The notes under the pieces were generated by a model. That model saw only the letters and a list, made by a program, of their open reading frames with translations, searched no databases and was not told the origin of the DNA. A DNA stretch of 31,650 bases from Avidehalobacter sp964569265. GTDB lineage: Bacteria > Bacillota > Dehalobacteriia > UBA4068 > UBA4997. Position numbers and translations under genes: made by a program. Shown in pieces: positions 1-8,786 of this stretch (positions are counted from its first letter, which is position 1; each line of letters begins with the position of its first letter). Where the stretch lies: positions 1-31,650 of the forward strand of contig CAZMTO010000018.1 in the NCBI GenBank assembly GCA_964569265.1, given 5' to 3'.

Positions 1-144
1 TAGCGGCACATCTACTTTGTCATATAATTTCAATCAAGGCTGCCTGCCAAGGTATATAGGGCGGTGGCATATATTGCGGCACATAAATCAGCTACTTAAA
101 AAAACTATAAATAAACCGATTTTTTAAAGGGGGATGATGTTACA

Positions 145-1305
145 ATGAGCAAAACGGAATGTTTGGCAATGCTGTTGGCAGGTGGGCAGGGCAGCCGCTT
201 AGGGGCGCTTACCCAAAAAATAGCCAAGCCGGCGGTAGCCTTTGGCGGCAAATACAGGATTATTGATTTTAGCCTTAGCAACTGCGTAAACTCCGGCATT
301 ACCACAGTGGGAGTATTAACGCAGTATCGGCCGCTTATGCTTAATTCTTACATTGGTACCGGTGCCCCGTGGGACTTAGACGAGGCCAACGGTGGGGTTT
401 TTGTGCTGCCGCCCTACGCTACGCAAAGCGGTGCAGAATGGTATAACGGCACAGCCGACGCCGTATACAAAAATATGGACTTTATTGAAAGCTTTGCGCC
501 GGAATATGTGCTTATTTTATCCGGTGACCACCTTTACAAAATGGATTACACCCAAATGCTTGATTTTCACAAAAAAAGCGGTGCAGAGCTTACGGTTTCG
601 GTTATTGATGTGCCGATAGAGGATGCTAACCGGTTTGGCATTATCACGGCCGATGCCGACGGCAAAATTATTAAGTTTACCGAAAAACCTGCCGAGCCGG
701 ACAGTACGTTGGCTTCTATGGGCATTTACATTTTTAGCTGGCCGGTACTAAAGGCCGCCCTGTTGGCTGATACTGATTTAGCGGCTTCCGATCACGATTT
801 TGGCAAAAATGTTATACCTATGCTGCTGGGGCAGGGCAAAAGCCTTTATGCCTACCGCTTTACCGGCTACTGGGAAGATGTCGGGACGATAGAAAGCTAT
901 TACCACACCAATATGGAGCTTTTAAAAGATGACAGCCGCTTTGATTTGTTTGACGGTGACTGGCGTATCTTCAGCAATTCTAACATTTATCCGCCGCATT
1001 ATGTCGGTGAGCGTGCTGTTATCGAAAATTCGCTTATCTGCAACGGCAGTACCATCTTAGGAGAGGTACATAACTCTATTATCAGCCCCGAGGTTTTTGT
1101 CGGAGAGGGTGCCAAGGTGGTTGATTCGATTTTGCTGCCCGGCGCTTATGTAGAAAGTGGCGCGCGTGTTATGCGGGCTATTTTGGGCGAAGGTGCCAAG
1201 GTGGATATGAACGCCTATTTTGGCAGTATGGACGAAAACGAGCCGATAAAGGTGGCGGCTGACGGTGAGCATATTATGGACGATTTATGGAGCAAGGGGT
1301 GGTAA
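145..1305 (+). CDS. glgC: Glucose-1-phosphate adenylyltransferase, catalytic subunit
   Basis: GlgC makes ADP-glucose and pyrophosphate from glucose-1-phosphate and ATP, the committed step of bacterial glycogen synthesis, in the cytosol. The 386-residue product has the nucleotidyltransferase signature AGGQGSRL near residue 12, the conserved KPAVAFGGKYRIIDF segment, SGDHLYKMDY with the metal-binding aspartate around residue 130, and FTEKP. A C-terminal left-handed beta-helix follows (repeated short I/V-rich hexapeptides from about residue 290). The length is normal for the family. The ATG follows AAAGGGGG by about 10 bases. It is the first gene of the glycogen operon in this window and is followed after 1 base by glgD, the usual clostridial partner. 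No convincing promoter was found in positions 1-144, so transcription may start further upstream. Confidence 0.97.
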   Translation: MSKTECLAMLLAGGQGSRLGALTQKIAKPAVAFGGKYRIIDFSLSNCVNSGITTVGVLTQYRPLMLNSYIGTGAPWDLDEANGGVFVLPPYATQSGAEWYNGTADAVYKNMDFIESFAPEYVLILSGDHLYKMDYTQMLDFHKKSGAELTVSVIDVPIEDANRFGIITADADGKIIKFTEKPAEPDSTLASMGIYIFSWPVLKAALLADTDLAASDHDFGKNVIPMLLGQGKSLYAYRFTGYWEDVGTIESYYHTNMELLKDDSRFDLFDGDWRIFSNSNIYPPHYVGERAVIENSLICNGSTILGEVHNSIISPEVFVGEGAKVVDSILLPGAYVESGARVMRAILGEGAKVDMNAYFGSMDENEPIKVAADGEHIMDDLWSKGW

Positions 1306-1306
1306 T

Positions 1307-2416
1307 ATGGCAGCAAAAATTTTAGGCTTAATATCCTGCAATTACAATAACCAAAACTTTGGCAGCCTTACCGATAAGCGCGGTTTGGCAGCCCTGCCCT
1401 TTGGTGGGCGCTACCGTTTGTTAGATTTTCCGCTTTCCAATATGGTAAACGCCGGTATCCGCACCATTGGCATAATAACGCCATACCCATACCGTGCTAT
1501 AATGGATCATATCGGCAACGGCAAAGAATGGTCGCTTGACCGCAAAAACGGCGGTATGTTTATTTTGCCCGGCTCTATTTATGGGCTTAACAACCAACAT
1601 TCTACCTTTTTGCTGCGTGATATTATATTAAACCGCGCCTATTTAGACCGCAGCCGCGATGATTATGTGCTGGTTTCGGGCAGCCATAAGCTGTTTAAGC
1701 TGGATATGCGCCCTATGATAGAGCAGCACATTGCCGAAGGCCGCGATGTTACCCTGCTGTATAAGCAGATAGACGATGCGCAGGATCATACCGGCACTTA
1801 TCTTTCGGTGGCGGCTGACGAAAATAAGGTTAGCGGCCTTTGCTGTGAGGCAGCCAGCCGCGCCAACTGCTTTATGGACTGTTTTATTATTAACCGCGGT
1901 CTGCTGCTTAAATTTATTGATTGGTATAAGGCGCTGGGTTATATTGACCTTATGGATATTATTGCCGAAAATTTAGCCAGCCTTAATGTGGGGGCCTATG
2001 CCTACAACGGTTATTTGGGGCAGGTAGATAATATCCGCGATTATATGAAGTGTTCTTTAGATTTGCTTTCTTATAAAGTGCGGCAGGAGCTTTTTGGCGG
2101 TGCCGAACAGATTTATACCAAGGTGCAGGATAACCCACCGGCGCGCTACGGTGCCCGGGCGGCGGTAAAAAATTCTCTGGTGCCCACCGGCTGTATTATT
2201 AACGGCACCGTGCAGGACAGTATAATCTTCCGCGGGGTAAAAGTGGGCGAGGGTGCGGTTATTAAAAACTGTGTAATTATGCAAAAAACGGTGGTGCAGC
2301 CGGGTGCGTATCTGGAAAACGTTATCTGTGACAAATATGTTACGGTTGGTGCCGGTAACAAGCTTTCCGGCACGGCGGCACGCCCGCTGGTAATACCCAA
2401 GGGCAGCGAGGTTTAA
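1307..2416 (+). CDS. glgD: GlgD, non-catalytic/regulatory subunit of ADP-glucose pyrophosphorylase
   Basis: This 369-residue protein is a GlgC paralogue that keeps the fold (FGGRYRLLDFPLSN around residues 37-50, beta-helix at the C-terminus). It lacks the GGxGxRL nucleotide-binding loop; the equivalent N-terminal stretch reads CNYNNQNFGSLTDKR. Loss of that loop is typical of GlgD, which forms a heterotetramer with GlgC and modulates its activity. The ATG at 1307 is chosen because GGGGTGG lies just upstream and the glgC stop ends at 1305. An in-frame ATG at 1265 would start inside glgC and add 14 residues that do not look GlgD-like. Tight coupling to glgC and glgA (1-base gaps on both sides) implies stoichiometric, translationally linked expression. 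Confidence 0.95.
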   Translation: MAAKILGLISCNYNNQNFGSLTDKRGLAALPFGGRYRLLDFPLSNMVNAGIRTIGIITPYPYRAIMDHIGNGKEWSLDRKNGGMFILPGSIYGLNNQHSTFLLRDIILNRAYLDRSRDDYVLVSGSHKLFKLDMRPMIEQHIAEGRDVTLLYKQIDDAQDHTGTYLSVAADENKVSGLCCEAASRANCFMDCFIINRGLLLKFIDWYKALGYIDLMDIIAENLASLNVGAYAYNGYLGQVDNIRDYMKCSLDLLSYKVRQELFGGAEQIYTKVQDNPPARYGARAAVKNSLVPTGCIINGTVQDSIIFRGVKVGEGAVIKNCVIMQKTVVQPGAYLENVICDKYVTVGAGNKLSGTAARPLVIPKGSEV

Positions 2417-2417
2417 T

Positions 2418-3887
2418 ATGTGTAGTGCAGCAGAACATAACAGCGGGCAGATGCGCGTGCTGTTTGCCGGCTTTGAAGCAGCACCCTTTGCCAAAAGCGG
2501 CGGCCTTGGAGAAGTAGCAGGCAGCTTGCCGGGGGCGCTTAAAGCGGTTGGTGTAGATGCCCGCCTGATAATGCCCAAATTGCCCACTATGCCGGCTGAT
2601 TTGGCGGCGCGGCTGGAGCATATTGCCGATTTTACCCTGCCGCTTAGCTGGCGCAACCAGTATTGCGGGGTAGAAAAGCTTATCTATAACGGGCAAACGG
2701 TTTATTTTATTGATAACGAATACTATTTTTTGCGCCCAAACCTGTATGGTTGGGGTGATGATGCCGAGCGTATGGCTTTTTTTGCCAAAGCGGTAGTGGC
2801 GGCGGTGCCGTATCTGGCGGACTTTAAGCCGCAGATAATACATTGCAACGATTGGCATACGGCGCTTGCGCCGGTGTTTTTGCACGAGCAATACCGTGAC
2901 GTGCCGGGTATAAGCGGTATAAAAACGGTGTTTTCGGTGCATAACCTTAAATTTCAGGGGCAATATGACCCATTTATTTTAGGTGATATTTTGGGTTTGT
3001 CCGATAACGAGGCGGCAAAAAATCAACTGATATATAACGGGGCGGTAAATTACCTGCATGGTGCCCTTTGTTATGCCGACAGCCTGCTTACCGTAAGCCC
3101 CACCTACGCCGAGGAGATTTGTACCCCGGCTTATGGCGAGGGGTTAGAGGCAGTGTTTGCCCGCCGCCGCAATATTTTAAGCGGCATTTTAAACGGTGTA
3201 GATACAGAGCTTTACAACCCCCAAACCGATGCTTATTTGCCCAGCCCTTTTAGTGCTGCCGATGTTAGCGGCAAGGTGGCCTGCAAGCTGGCGGCCCAGC
3301 AGGCTATGGGGCTTAGTGCAAGGGCCGATGTGCCGCTGCTGGTGGTTATAAGCAGGCTTACGGAGCAAAAGGGGTTAGACCTTTTGCTGCATATTTTGCC
3401 GGAGCTTTTGCAGCAGCCGGTGCAGGTGGCAGTTTTGGGTGTTGGTGATGAGCATTACGAGGCTGCACTTACTTCTATGGCGGCAGACCACCCCAATTTG
3501 GCGTGCCGTTTGCTGTTTGATGATGCGTGGGCGCACCGCCTGTATGCCGGTGCCGATATGCTGCTTATGCCGTCGCGGTTTGAACCGTGTGGGCTGGCGC
3601 AGATGATAGCTATGCAATACGGCACCCTGCCGCTGGTGCGGGAAACCGGCGGCCTGCGTGACAGTGTATGCCCGTATGATAAATATACCGGGCAGGGGAA
3701 CGGTTTCAGCTTTGCCAACTATAATGCCCACGAGCTGCTGTTTTGCATAAAAGATGCGCTGTCGGTTTATTATAATGCCCCGGCAGTGTGGCAGCAGCTA
3801 ATGCAAAATGCTTTTAGCACAGACTTTAGCTGGCGGCGGTCGGCTTTGGCTTATGCCGGGGTATACCGCAGCCTGCTTGCAAAATAA
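2418..3887 (+). CDS. glgA: Glycogen synthase (ADP-glucose, GT5)
   Basis: GlgA transfers glucose from ADP-glucose to the non-reducing end of an alpha-1,4-glucan. The 489-residue product shows the ADP-glucose-binding motif KSGGLGEVAG near the N-terminus, HCNDWHTAL around residues 151-159, the hinge and C-terminal Rossmann domain with SRLTEQKGLDLL, and the GT5 signature PSRFEPCGLAQMIAMQYGTLP with the catalytic glutamate. Two starts are possible: ATG 2418, one base after the glgD stop and preceded by a GCGAGG-like site, or ATG 2451, which would give the more canonical MRVLFAGFEAAPF start. 2418 is annotated because of its spacing and coupling, but the first 11 residues are uncertain. It is the third gene of the glycogen operon. 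Confidence 0.96.
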   Translation: MCSAAEHNSGQMRVLFAGFEAAPFAKSGGLGEVAGSLPGALKAVGVDARLIMPKLPTMPADLAARLEHIADFTLPLSWRNQYCGVEKLIYNGQTVYFIDNEYYFLRPNLYGWGDDAERMAFFAKAVVAAVPYLADFKPQIIHCNDWHTALAPVFLHEQYRDVPGISGIKTVFSVHNLKFQGQYDPFILGDILGLSDNEAAKNQLIYNGAVNYLHGALCYADSLLTVSPTYAEEICTPAYGEGLEAVFARRRNILSGILNGVDTELYNPQTDAYLPSPFSAADVSGKVACKLAAQQAMGLSARADVPLLVVISRLTEQKGLDLLLHILPELLQQPVQVAVLGVGDEHYEAALTSMAADHPNLACRLLFDDAWAHRLYAGADMLLMPSRFEPCGLAQMIAMQYGTLPLVRETGGLRDSVCPYDKYTGQGNGFSFANYNAHELLFCIKDALSVYYNAPAVWQQLMQNAFSTDFSWRRSALAYAGVYRSLLAK

Positions 3888-3917
3888 TTTGGTATTTTAC
3901 CGGAGATTTAAATTTAT

Positions 3918-6900
3918 ATGAAGATTTTACACGATTCACATTTAACAGAATATCGCGAGCCGTTTGGTGCTGTGGCAGTTGGTGCCGGCTGCCAAATTGC
4001 GCTGGCCGTTTGGGACGAAGACCCCGATGAGGGAGATTGGGTAAGTCAGGCGCAGTTGCGTTTGTGGCGGGATGATACCGGTGAGCTGCTTTTGCCTATG
4101 CAGCCAAAGGTGTCGGCTACGGCGGGCAGGCGTTTGTTTGTGGCCAATGTGCCGCCGCAGACAGAGCCGGGGCTGGTGTGGTATTACTTTATTTTGCGCA
4201 CCGGCACCGATGATTTGCTGTTTTACGGCAACAATGCCGATGGTTTGGGCGGTGTTGGCAGTGTTTATACCGAACAGCCCAAGTCGTATCAGCTTACGGT
4301 TTATGCGGCGGAAAAAACCCCCGACTGGTTTAAGCAGGCTGTTTGCTACCAGATTTTTACCGACCGGTTTGCGCGCGGTGATAACTGGCAGGCTTGTCAG
4401 CAGCGGGCACACACCGATGATTGGCAGGGCCCGGCAAGGGTGGTGCAGCAAAGCTGGCGTGATACCCCCTTTTACAGCTATGATGAAGCCGGGCGGGTTA
4501 CGCGCTGGCCGTTTTTTGGCGGCAATTTGCAGGGCATAAAAGATAAGCTGTTGTATTTAAAAAGCCTGGGGGTAACGGCTGTTTACCTTAACCCTATCTT
4601 TAGGGCGGCATCTAACCACAAGTATGATACCGCCGATTATCGGCAGATAGACCCGGCTTTTGGCACCGAAGAAGATTTTGCGGAGCTGGCAGCCGCTGCC
4701 GGGCGCTTGGGTATTAAACTTATTTTAGACGGTGTTTTCAGCCATACCGGAGATGACAGCCGCTATTTTAATCGGCTGGGCAATTACCCGGATTTAGGTG
4801 CTTATCAAAGTGAGGAATCGTTGTATTACGGCTGGTATAAGTTTAAGCAATATCCCGATGATTACGCAGCCTGGTGGGGTGTACAAAACCTGCCGGAGGT
4901 TGATAAAAACAATGAAAGCTACCGCCGCTTTATTTACGGTGCCGATGACAGCGTGGTGCCGCACTGGCTGGAGCTTGGTGCTGCCGGGTGGCGGCTGGAC
5001 GTTGCCGATGAGCTGCCGGATGATTTTATAGACGAGTTGGCGGCGGCTGCCAAGGCCAACAAGCCGGACGCGCTGATTTTGGGCGAGGTTTGGGAGGATG
5101 CCAGCAACAAGGTAAGCTATGGTCGTCAGCGCAGCTACCTTTGGGGCGGCGGCTTAGATGCCGTAATGAACTATCCCTTCCGCACGGCGCTGTTTAATTA
5201 CCTGTTGGGCAGCACCAACGCGGCGGCAATGGCGGCAAGCTTGCTTAGCCTTAAAGAAAATTATCCGCCCGAACATTTTGCGGCGGCTTATGATCTTATC
5301 GGCAGCCACGATACTGTGCGTGCTTTAACGGCTTTGGCCGGGGTTAGCGAACCGCAGGATAAGTTGGCAGCCGAACATTTCAGCTTGTCGACCGAAGAAA
5401 AGAATTTGGGCCGCGCACGTTTAAAGCTGGCGGCGCTGCTGCAATTTACCATGCAGGGTGTGCCGGCGGTGTACTATGGTGATGAAGCTGGTGTGCAGGG
5501 CTTTAGTGATCCGTTTAATCGGGCAACTTACCCCTGGGGTGCCGAAGATGCCGAGCTGCTGGCGTGGTATCGTGGGTTAAGCCGCCTGAGAAGCACCTAT
5601 CCCCTGCTGGTTGAAGGTGAATTTTGGCCCTATGCCCCAGCGGACGATGTTTATGCCTGCCGCCGTTATTGGGCTGATGCTGCCAAGCGTGAGCAAACCG
5701 ACGGCGAAGAAATTTGGGTGCTGGTAAACAGGGCTAACAGCGCAGTAAGGGTAGATGTGCCGCTTGCCGAGGAGCTGGTGTGGGGGCGAGAGCTGTTCAG
5801 CGGTATAGAAGTTAATGTAGACGGCAATTTTAGCCGCGAACTGCCCCCGCTGGCTGCCGAAGTTTGGTTGCTTACCAAGGCTGCGCCCAAAGTAGAGCCA
5901 ATGGAGCGCGCTGCCGGTGTGCTGTGCCATTTGGGCAGTTTGCCTGCTGCCGAGGGCGGTTGGCCGTCGGCGTGCCGGCGTTTTATAGATTATTTGGCGA
6001 TGGCCGGGTTTAAGCTGTGGCAGTTGCTGCCGCTAAACCCCACCGGAGAAAGCTTATCGCCTTACACGCCAATGTCGGTGTTTGCCGGTGATGATAAGCT
6101 GGCGGCAGAGCTTGTGCAGTCGGTGGACTGGAACAGCGTGCCGATAATGGAATATATGGGCTTTTGTACCGAAAATGCCTACTGGTTAGAGGACTATGCT
6201 TTGTTTGCGGCTATCAGCCGGGCAAGGGCAGGGCTTTGCTGGCAGCGCTGGCCAAAGGCCGAACGTGACAGGCTTGACCTGCCGCGGCTTAAAACACAGT
6301 ATGCCGACGAAATGGAGCAGGTGCGGCGCGAACAGTTTTTGTTCTGGCGGGAATGGGACGGTGTTAAAGCCTATGCTGCCCACCGCGGTATAAAGCTTGT
6401 AGGTGATATGCCGATATACCCGGCACCCGACAGCGCCGATGTTTGGGCTAACCGTGAGCTGTTTTGGCTGGATGCCGACGGCTACCCCGAACTGGTAGCC
6501 GGTGTGCCGCCGGATAACTTTGCTGCCGAGGGGCAATGCTGGGGTAACCCGCTGTATAACTGGGAGGCTAACCGTAAAGAAGATTACGACTGGTGGCTGC
6601 GGCGCTTTAAGGCAGCACTTGGGCGCTACGATTATTTGCGGGTAGACCATTTTAGGGCATTTGCCGCTTGTTATGCCATACCCAAGGGGCAAACGGCTAA
6701 AGCCGGCTATTGGCTGGCCGGGCCGGGTTACCGGTTGTTTAGAGCAGCAGAACAGCAGCTTGGGCGTCTGCCGCTGTTAGCGGAGGATTTGGGCTTTTTG
6801 GATAACGAGGTTGCCAACCTGCTTAGATTGGCGGCGTATCCGGGTATGGCTGTGTACCAGTTTGCGGCAGATGAGCTGGCGGAGCTGGATTTGACCGACC

Positions 6901-7190
6901 GTGTGCTTTATACCGGCACGCACGATAACCAAACCCTGTGTGCGTGGTTAATGGCGCGGGGCGGTGTGCCGGCGGCAGAGGGTGAAGCGGAGCTTATTGG
7001 TAAGCTGTATCAAACCGCTGCCCCGTGGGTTATAATACCCTTGCAGGATATGCTGGGCCTTGGTGACGAAGCCCGTATGAATATACCCGGTGTAGCCGAG
7101 GGCAACTGGCGTTGGCAGGCCGACTGGCAACAGTTAAAGCTGCCGACCGCCGCTAAATTTAATCGGATGATAAAGGCTGCCGGGCGTTAA
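3918..7190 (+). CDS. GH13 alpha-glucan hydrolase fused to GH77 4-alpha-glucanotransferase
   Basis: This 1090-residue two-enzyme fusion probably trims and rearranges glycogen or maltodextrins in the cytosol. Residues 1-130 form a beta-sandwich module like that of neopullulanase/cyclomaltodextrinase enzymes. Residues 135-600 are a GH13 barrel with DGVFSHTGDD (271-280), GWRLDVADE with nucleophile D361, LGEVWED with acid/base E390, and IGSHD with D465. A short beta domain follows. From about residue 660 there is a GH77 (MalQ) domain with LLPLNPTG, LRVDHFRAF (nucleophile D910), LLAEDLG (E956) and THDNQT (D1003). All catalytic residues of both domains are present, so both halves look active. No signal peptide is seen. 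It lies 30 bases after glgA, with CGGAGA about 11 bases before the ATG. Substrate specificity of the GH13 half cannot be settled from sequence. Confidence 0.93.
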   Translation: MKILHDSHLTEYREPFGAVAVGAGCQIALAVWDEDPDEGDWVSQAQLRLWRDDTGELLLPMQPKVSATAGRRLFVANVPPQTEPGLVWYYFILRTGTDDLLFYGNNADGLGGVGSVYTEQPKSYQLTVYAAEKTPDWFKQAVCYQIFTDRFARGDNWQACQQRAHTDDWQGPARVVQQSWRDTPFYSYDEAGRVTRWPFFGGNLQGIKDKLLYLKSLGVTAVYLNPIFRAASNHKYDTADYRQIDPAFGTEEDFAELAAAAGRLGIKLILDGVFSHTGDDSRYFNRLGNYPDLGAYQSEESLYYGWYKFKQYPDDYAAWWGVQNLPEVDKNNESYRRFIYGADDSVVPHWLELGAAGWRLDVADELPDDFIDELAAAAKANKPDALILGEVWEDASNKVSYGRQRSYLWGGGLDAVMNYPFRTALFNYLLGSTNAAAMAASLLSLKENYPPEHFAAAYDLIGSHDTVRALTALAGVSEPQDKLAAEHFSLSTEEKNLGRARLKLAALLQFTMQGVPAVYYGDEAGVQGFSDPFNRATYPWGAEDAELLAWYRGLSRLRSTYPLLVEGEFWPYAPADDVYACRRYWADAAKREQTDGEEIWVLVNRANSAVRVDVPLAEELVWGRELFSGIEVNVDGNFSRELPPLAAEVWLLTKAAPKVEPMERAAGVLCHLGSLPAAEGGWPSACRRFIDYLAMAGFKLWQLLPLNPTGESLSPYTPMSVFAGDDKLAAELVQSVDWNSVPIMEYMGFCTENAYWLEDYALFAAISRARAGLCWQRWPKAERDRLDLPRLKTQYADEMEQVRREQFLFWREWDGVKAYAAHRGIKLVGDMPIYPAPDSADVWANRELFWLDADGYPELVAGVPPDNFAAEGQCWGNPLYNWEANRKEDYDWWLRRFKAALGRYDYLRVDHFRAFAACYAIPKGQTAKAGYWLAGPGYRLFRAAEQQLGRLPLLAEDLGFLDNEVANLLRLAAYPGMAVYQFAADELAELDLTDRVLYTGTHDNQTLCAWLMARGGVPAAEGEAELIGKLYQTAAPWVIIPLQDMLGLGDEARMNIPGVAEGNWRWQADWQQLKLPTAAKFNRMIKAAGR

Positions 7191-7247
7191 GTAAAAAACT
7201 GCAAAATGCGTAAAATTTACTAAAAAATTGCTAAAGGAGAGATGTCT

Positions 7248-8786
7248 ATGGATAACAGGCTTTTTGTGGATAAGGCAACGGGGCTTTCACTGGATTTTTG
7301 GTATGCTGTGCAGCCGCCGGATGTTACTGCCTGCCGGGCTATGTTGGCCAGGGCGCTGGCCGATATGCAGGCGCTGGAATGTGGTGCCATTGCCAACCCG
7401 GACGAAAACCGTATGGTAGGCCATTATTGGCTGCGTGCCCCACAGCTTGCCCCCCGGCCGGATATCACCGCCGCCATAAACACCACCAATGCGGCAATTT
7501 TAAATTTTGTGCAGCAGGTACACAGCGGCCAAATTGTGGGTGCCGGCGGCAAGCCCTTTGTAAATGCGCTGATAATCGGTATTGGTGGCAGCAGCCTGGG
7601 GCCAAGGTTTGTTGCCGAAGCACTTAAAACCCCGGTTGATAAGCTACAGCTTTATTTTATTGATAACACAGACCCTGACGGCATAAGCACGGTGCTGGCC
7701 GCTGTAGAAAGCGAACTGGCGCAAACGCTGGTAATTGTTATCAGTAAAAGCGGCGGCACGGTAGAAACCCAAAACGGCCTTGTAGAGGTGCAGGCGTATT
7801 TTGCTGCCCACAACATAGATTTTTATGCCAATGCCGTGCGTATAACTCAGGTGGGCAGTGCCTTTGATGTTGCACCAAACGCCGATAAATGGCTGGCGCG
7901 GTTTGCTATGTGGGACTGGGTAGGCGGCCGAACATCGGTGCTTTCGGCGGTGGGGCTGCTGCCGTTGGCTTTGCAGGGCATAAATGTTACTGACCTGCTG
8001 GCGGGTGCGGCGGCCTGTGACGAATTGGGGCGTAAGCAACCGGAAGATAACCCGGCACTGCTGTTGGCACTGTTTTGGTATCAGCAGACAATGGGGCAGG
8101 GCGGGCATATTATGGCGGTGCTGCCGTATAAAGACCGACTTGAGCTGCTGGCCAAGTATTTGCAGCAGTTGGTTATGGAATCTCTGGGCAAAGAGCAGGA
8201 TATGCAGGGGCGCGTGGTGCATCAGGGGCTGGCGGTGCTGGGCAACAAAGGCTCCAGCGATCAACATTCTTATGTGCAGCAGTTGGTGGCCGGGCCGCAA
8301 AATGCCTTTGTAGTGTTTGTTCAGGTGCTAAAAGACGGCGGCTTTGGGCAAACCGTGCGCGATGACAGCACCAGCGGCGATTATTTGCAGGCGTTTATGT
8401 TGGGTACTGCCAAGGCTCTGCACGACCACGGCAAAAGCAGTGCCATAATTACGGTGCCGCAGGTTTCGGCGTATTATGTTGGTATGCTTATTGCCCTGTT
8501 TGAACGTGCCGTGGGCTTTTATGCCTCGTTTATCGGCATTAACGCTTATCATCAGCCGGCTGTAGAATTTGGTAAGCAGGCCGCCGGAGAATTTATAGCC
8601 TGCAAAAACCGCCTGTATGCCTACCTTGGTGAGCACCGCGGTAAATATTTTGCGGCAGATGAACTGGCAGGGGCAGTGGGTGCCGACAGTGCGGCAGTTT
8701 GGCATATTTTGCAGCATATGGCGGCTAATAATGACGAAATTTTGACAGAGGGCGATAAATTTGCCCGGAGGTATGATGATGAATAA
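7248..8786 (+). CDS. pgi: Glucose-6-phosphate isomerase
   Basis: Pgi interconverts glucose-6-phosphate and fructose-6-phosphate and links the glycogen operon to glycolysis. The product (512 residues from this start) has tandem SIS domains with IIGIGGSSLGP, ISKSGGTVET, WDWVGGRTSVLSAVGLLP, the ESLGKE segment and GNKGSSDQHSYVQQL, all diagnostic for Pgi. It is longer than the roughly 450-residue Bacillus enzyme and shorter than the roughly 550-residue E. coli enzyme. ATG 7248 is preferred over ATG 7242 because AAAGGAGA (7233-7240) is then spaced about 8 bases away; from 7242 the spacing would be only about 2. The gene starts 57 bases after the amylase fusion, and its last 8 bases overlap the next gene. 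Confidence 0.95.
   Translation: MDNRLFVDKATGLSLDFWYAVQPPDVTACRAMLARALADMQALECGAIANPDENRMVGHYWLRAPQLAPRPDITAAINTTNAAILNFVQQVHSGQIVGAGGKPFVNALIIGIGGSSLGPRFVAEALKTPVDKLQLYFIDNTDPDGISTVLAAVESELAQTLVIVISKSGGTVETQNGLVEVQAYFAAHNIDFYANAVRITQVGSAFDVAPNADKWLARFAMWDWVGGRTSVLSAVGLLPLALQGINVTDLLAGAAACDELGRKQPEDNPALLLALFWYQQTMGQGGHIMAVLPYKDRLELLAKYLQQLVMESLGKEQDMQGRVVHQGLAVLGNKGSSDQHSYVQQLVAGPQNAFVVFVQVLKDGGFGQTVRDDSTSGDYLQAFMLGTAKALHDHGKSSAIITVPQVSAYYVGMLIALFERAVGFYASFIGINAYHQPAVEFGKQAAGEFIACKNRLYAYLGEHRGKYFAADELAGAVGADSAAVWHILQHMAANNDEILTEGDKFARRYDDE

Noticed and set aside
2..127. Open frame at the left edge that could be the end of an upstream gene
   Set aside because: The translated 41 residues show no family likeness or codon pattern like neighbours, and the region is AT-rich intergenic in character.
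2057..2963. Long antisense open frames opposite glgD and glgA
   Set aside because: They mirror well-supported genes on the other strand, have no plausible ribosome sites and encode Arg/Pro/His-rich sequence typical of shadow frames.
7644..8300. 218-codon antisense frame opposite pgi
   Set aside because: It lies wholly within pgi, whose motifs are unambiguous; the antisense product resembles no family.
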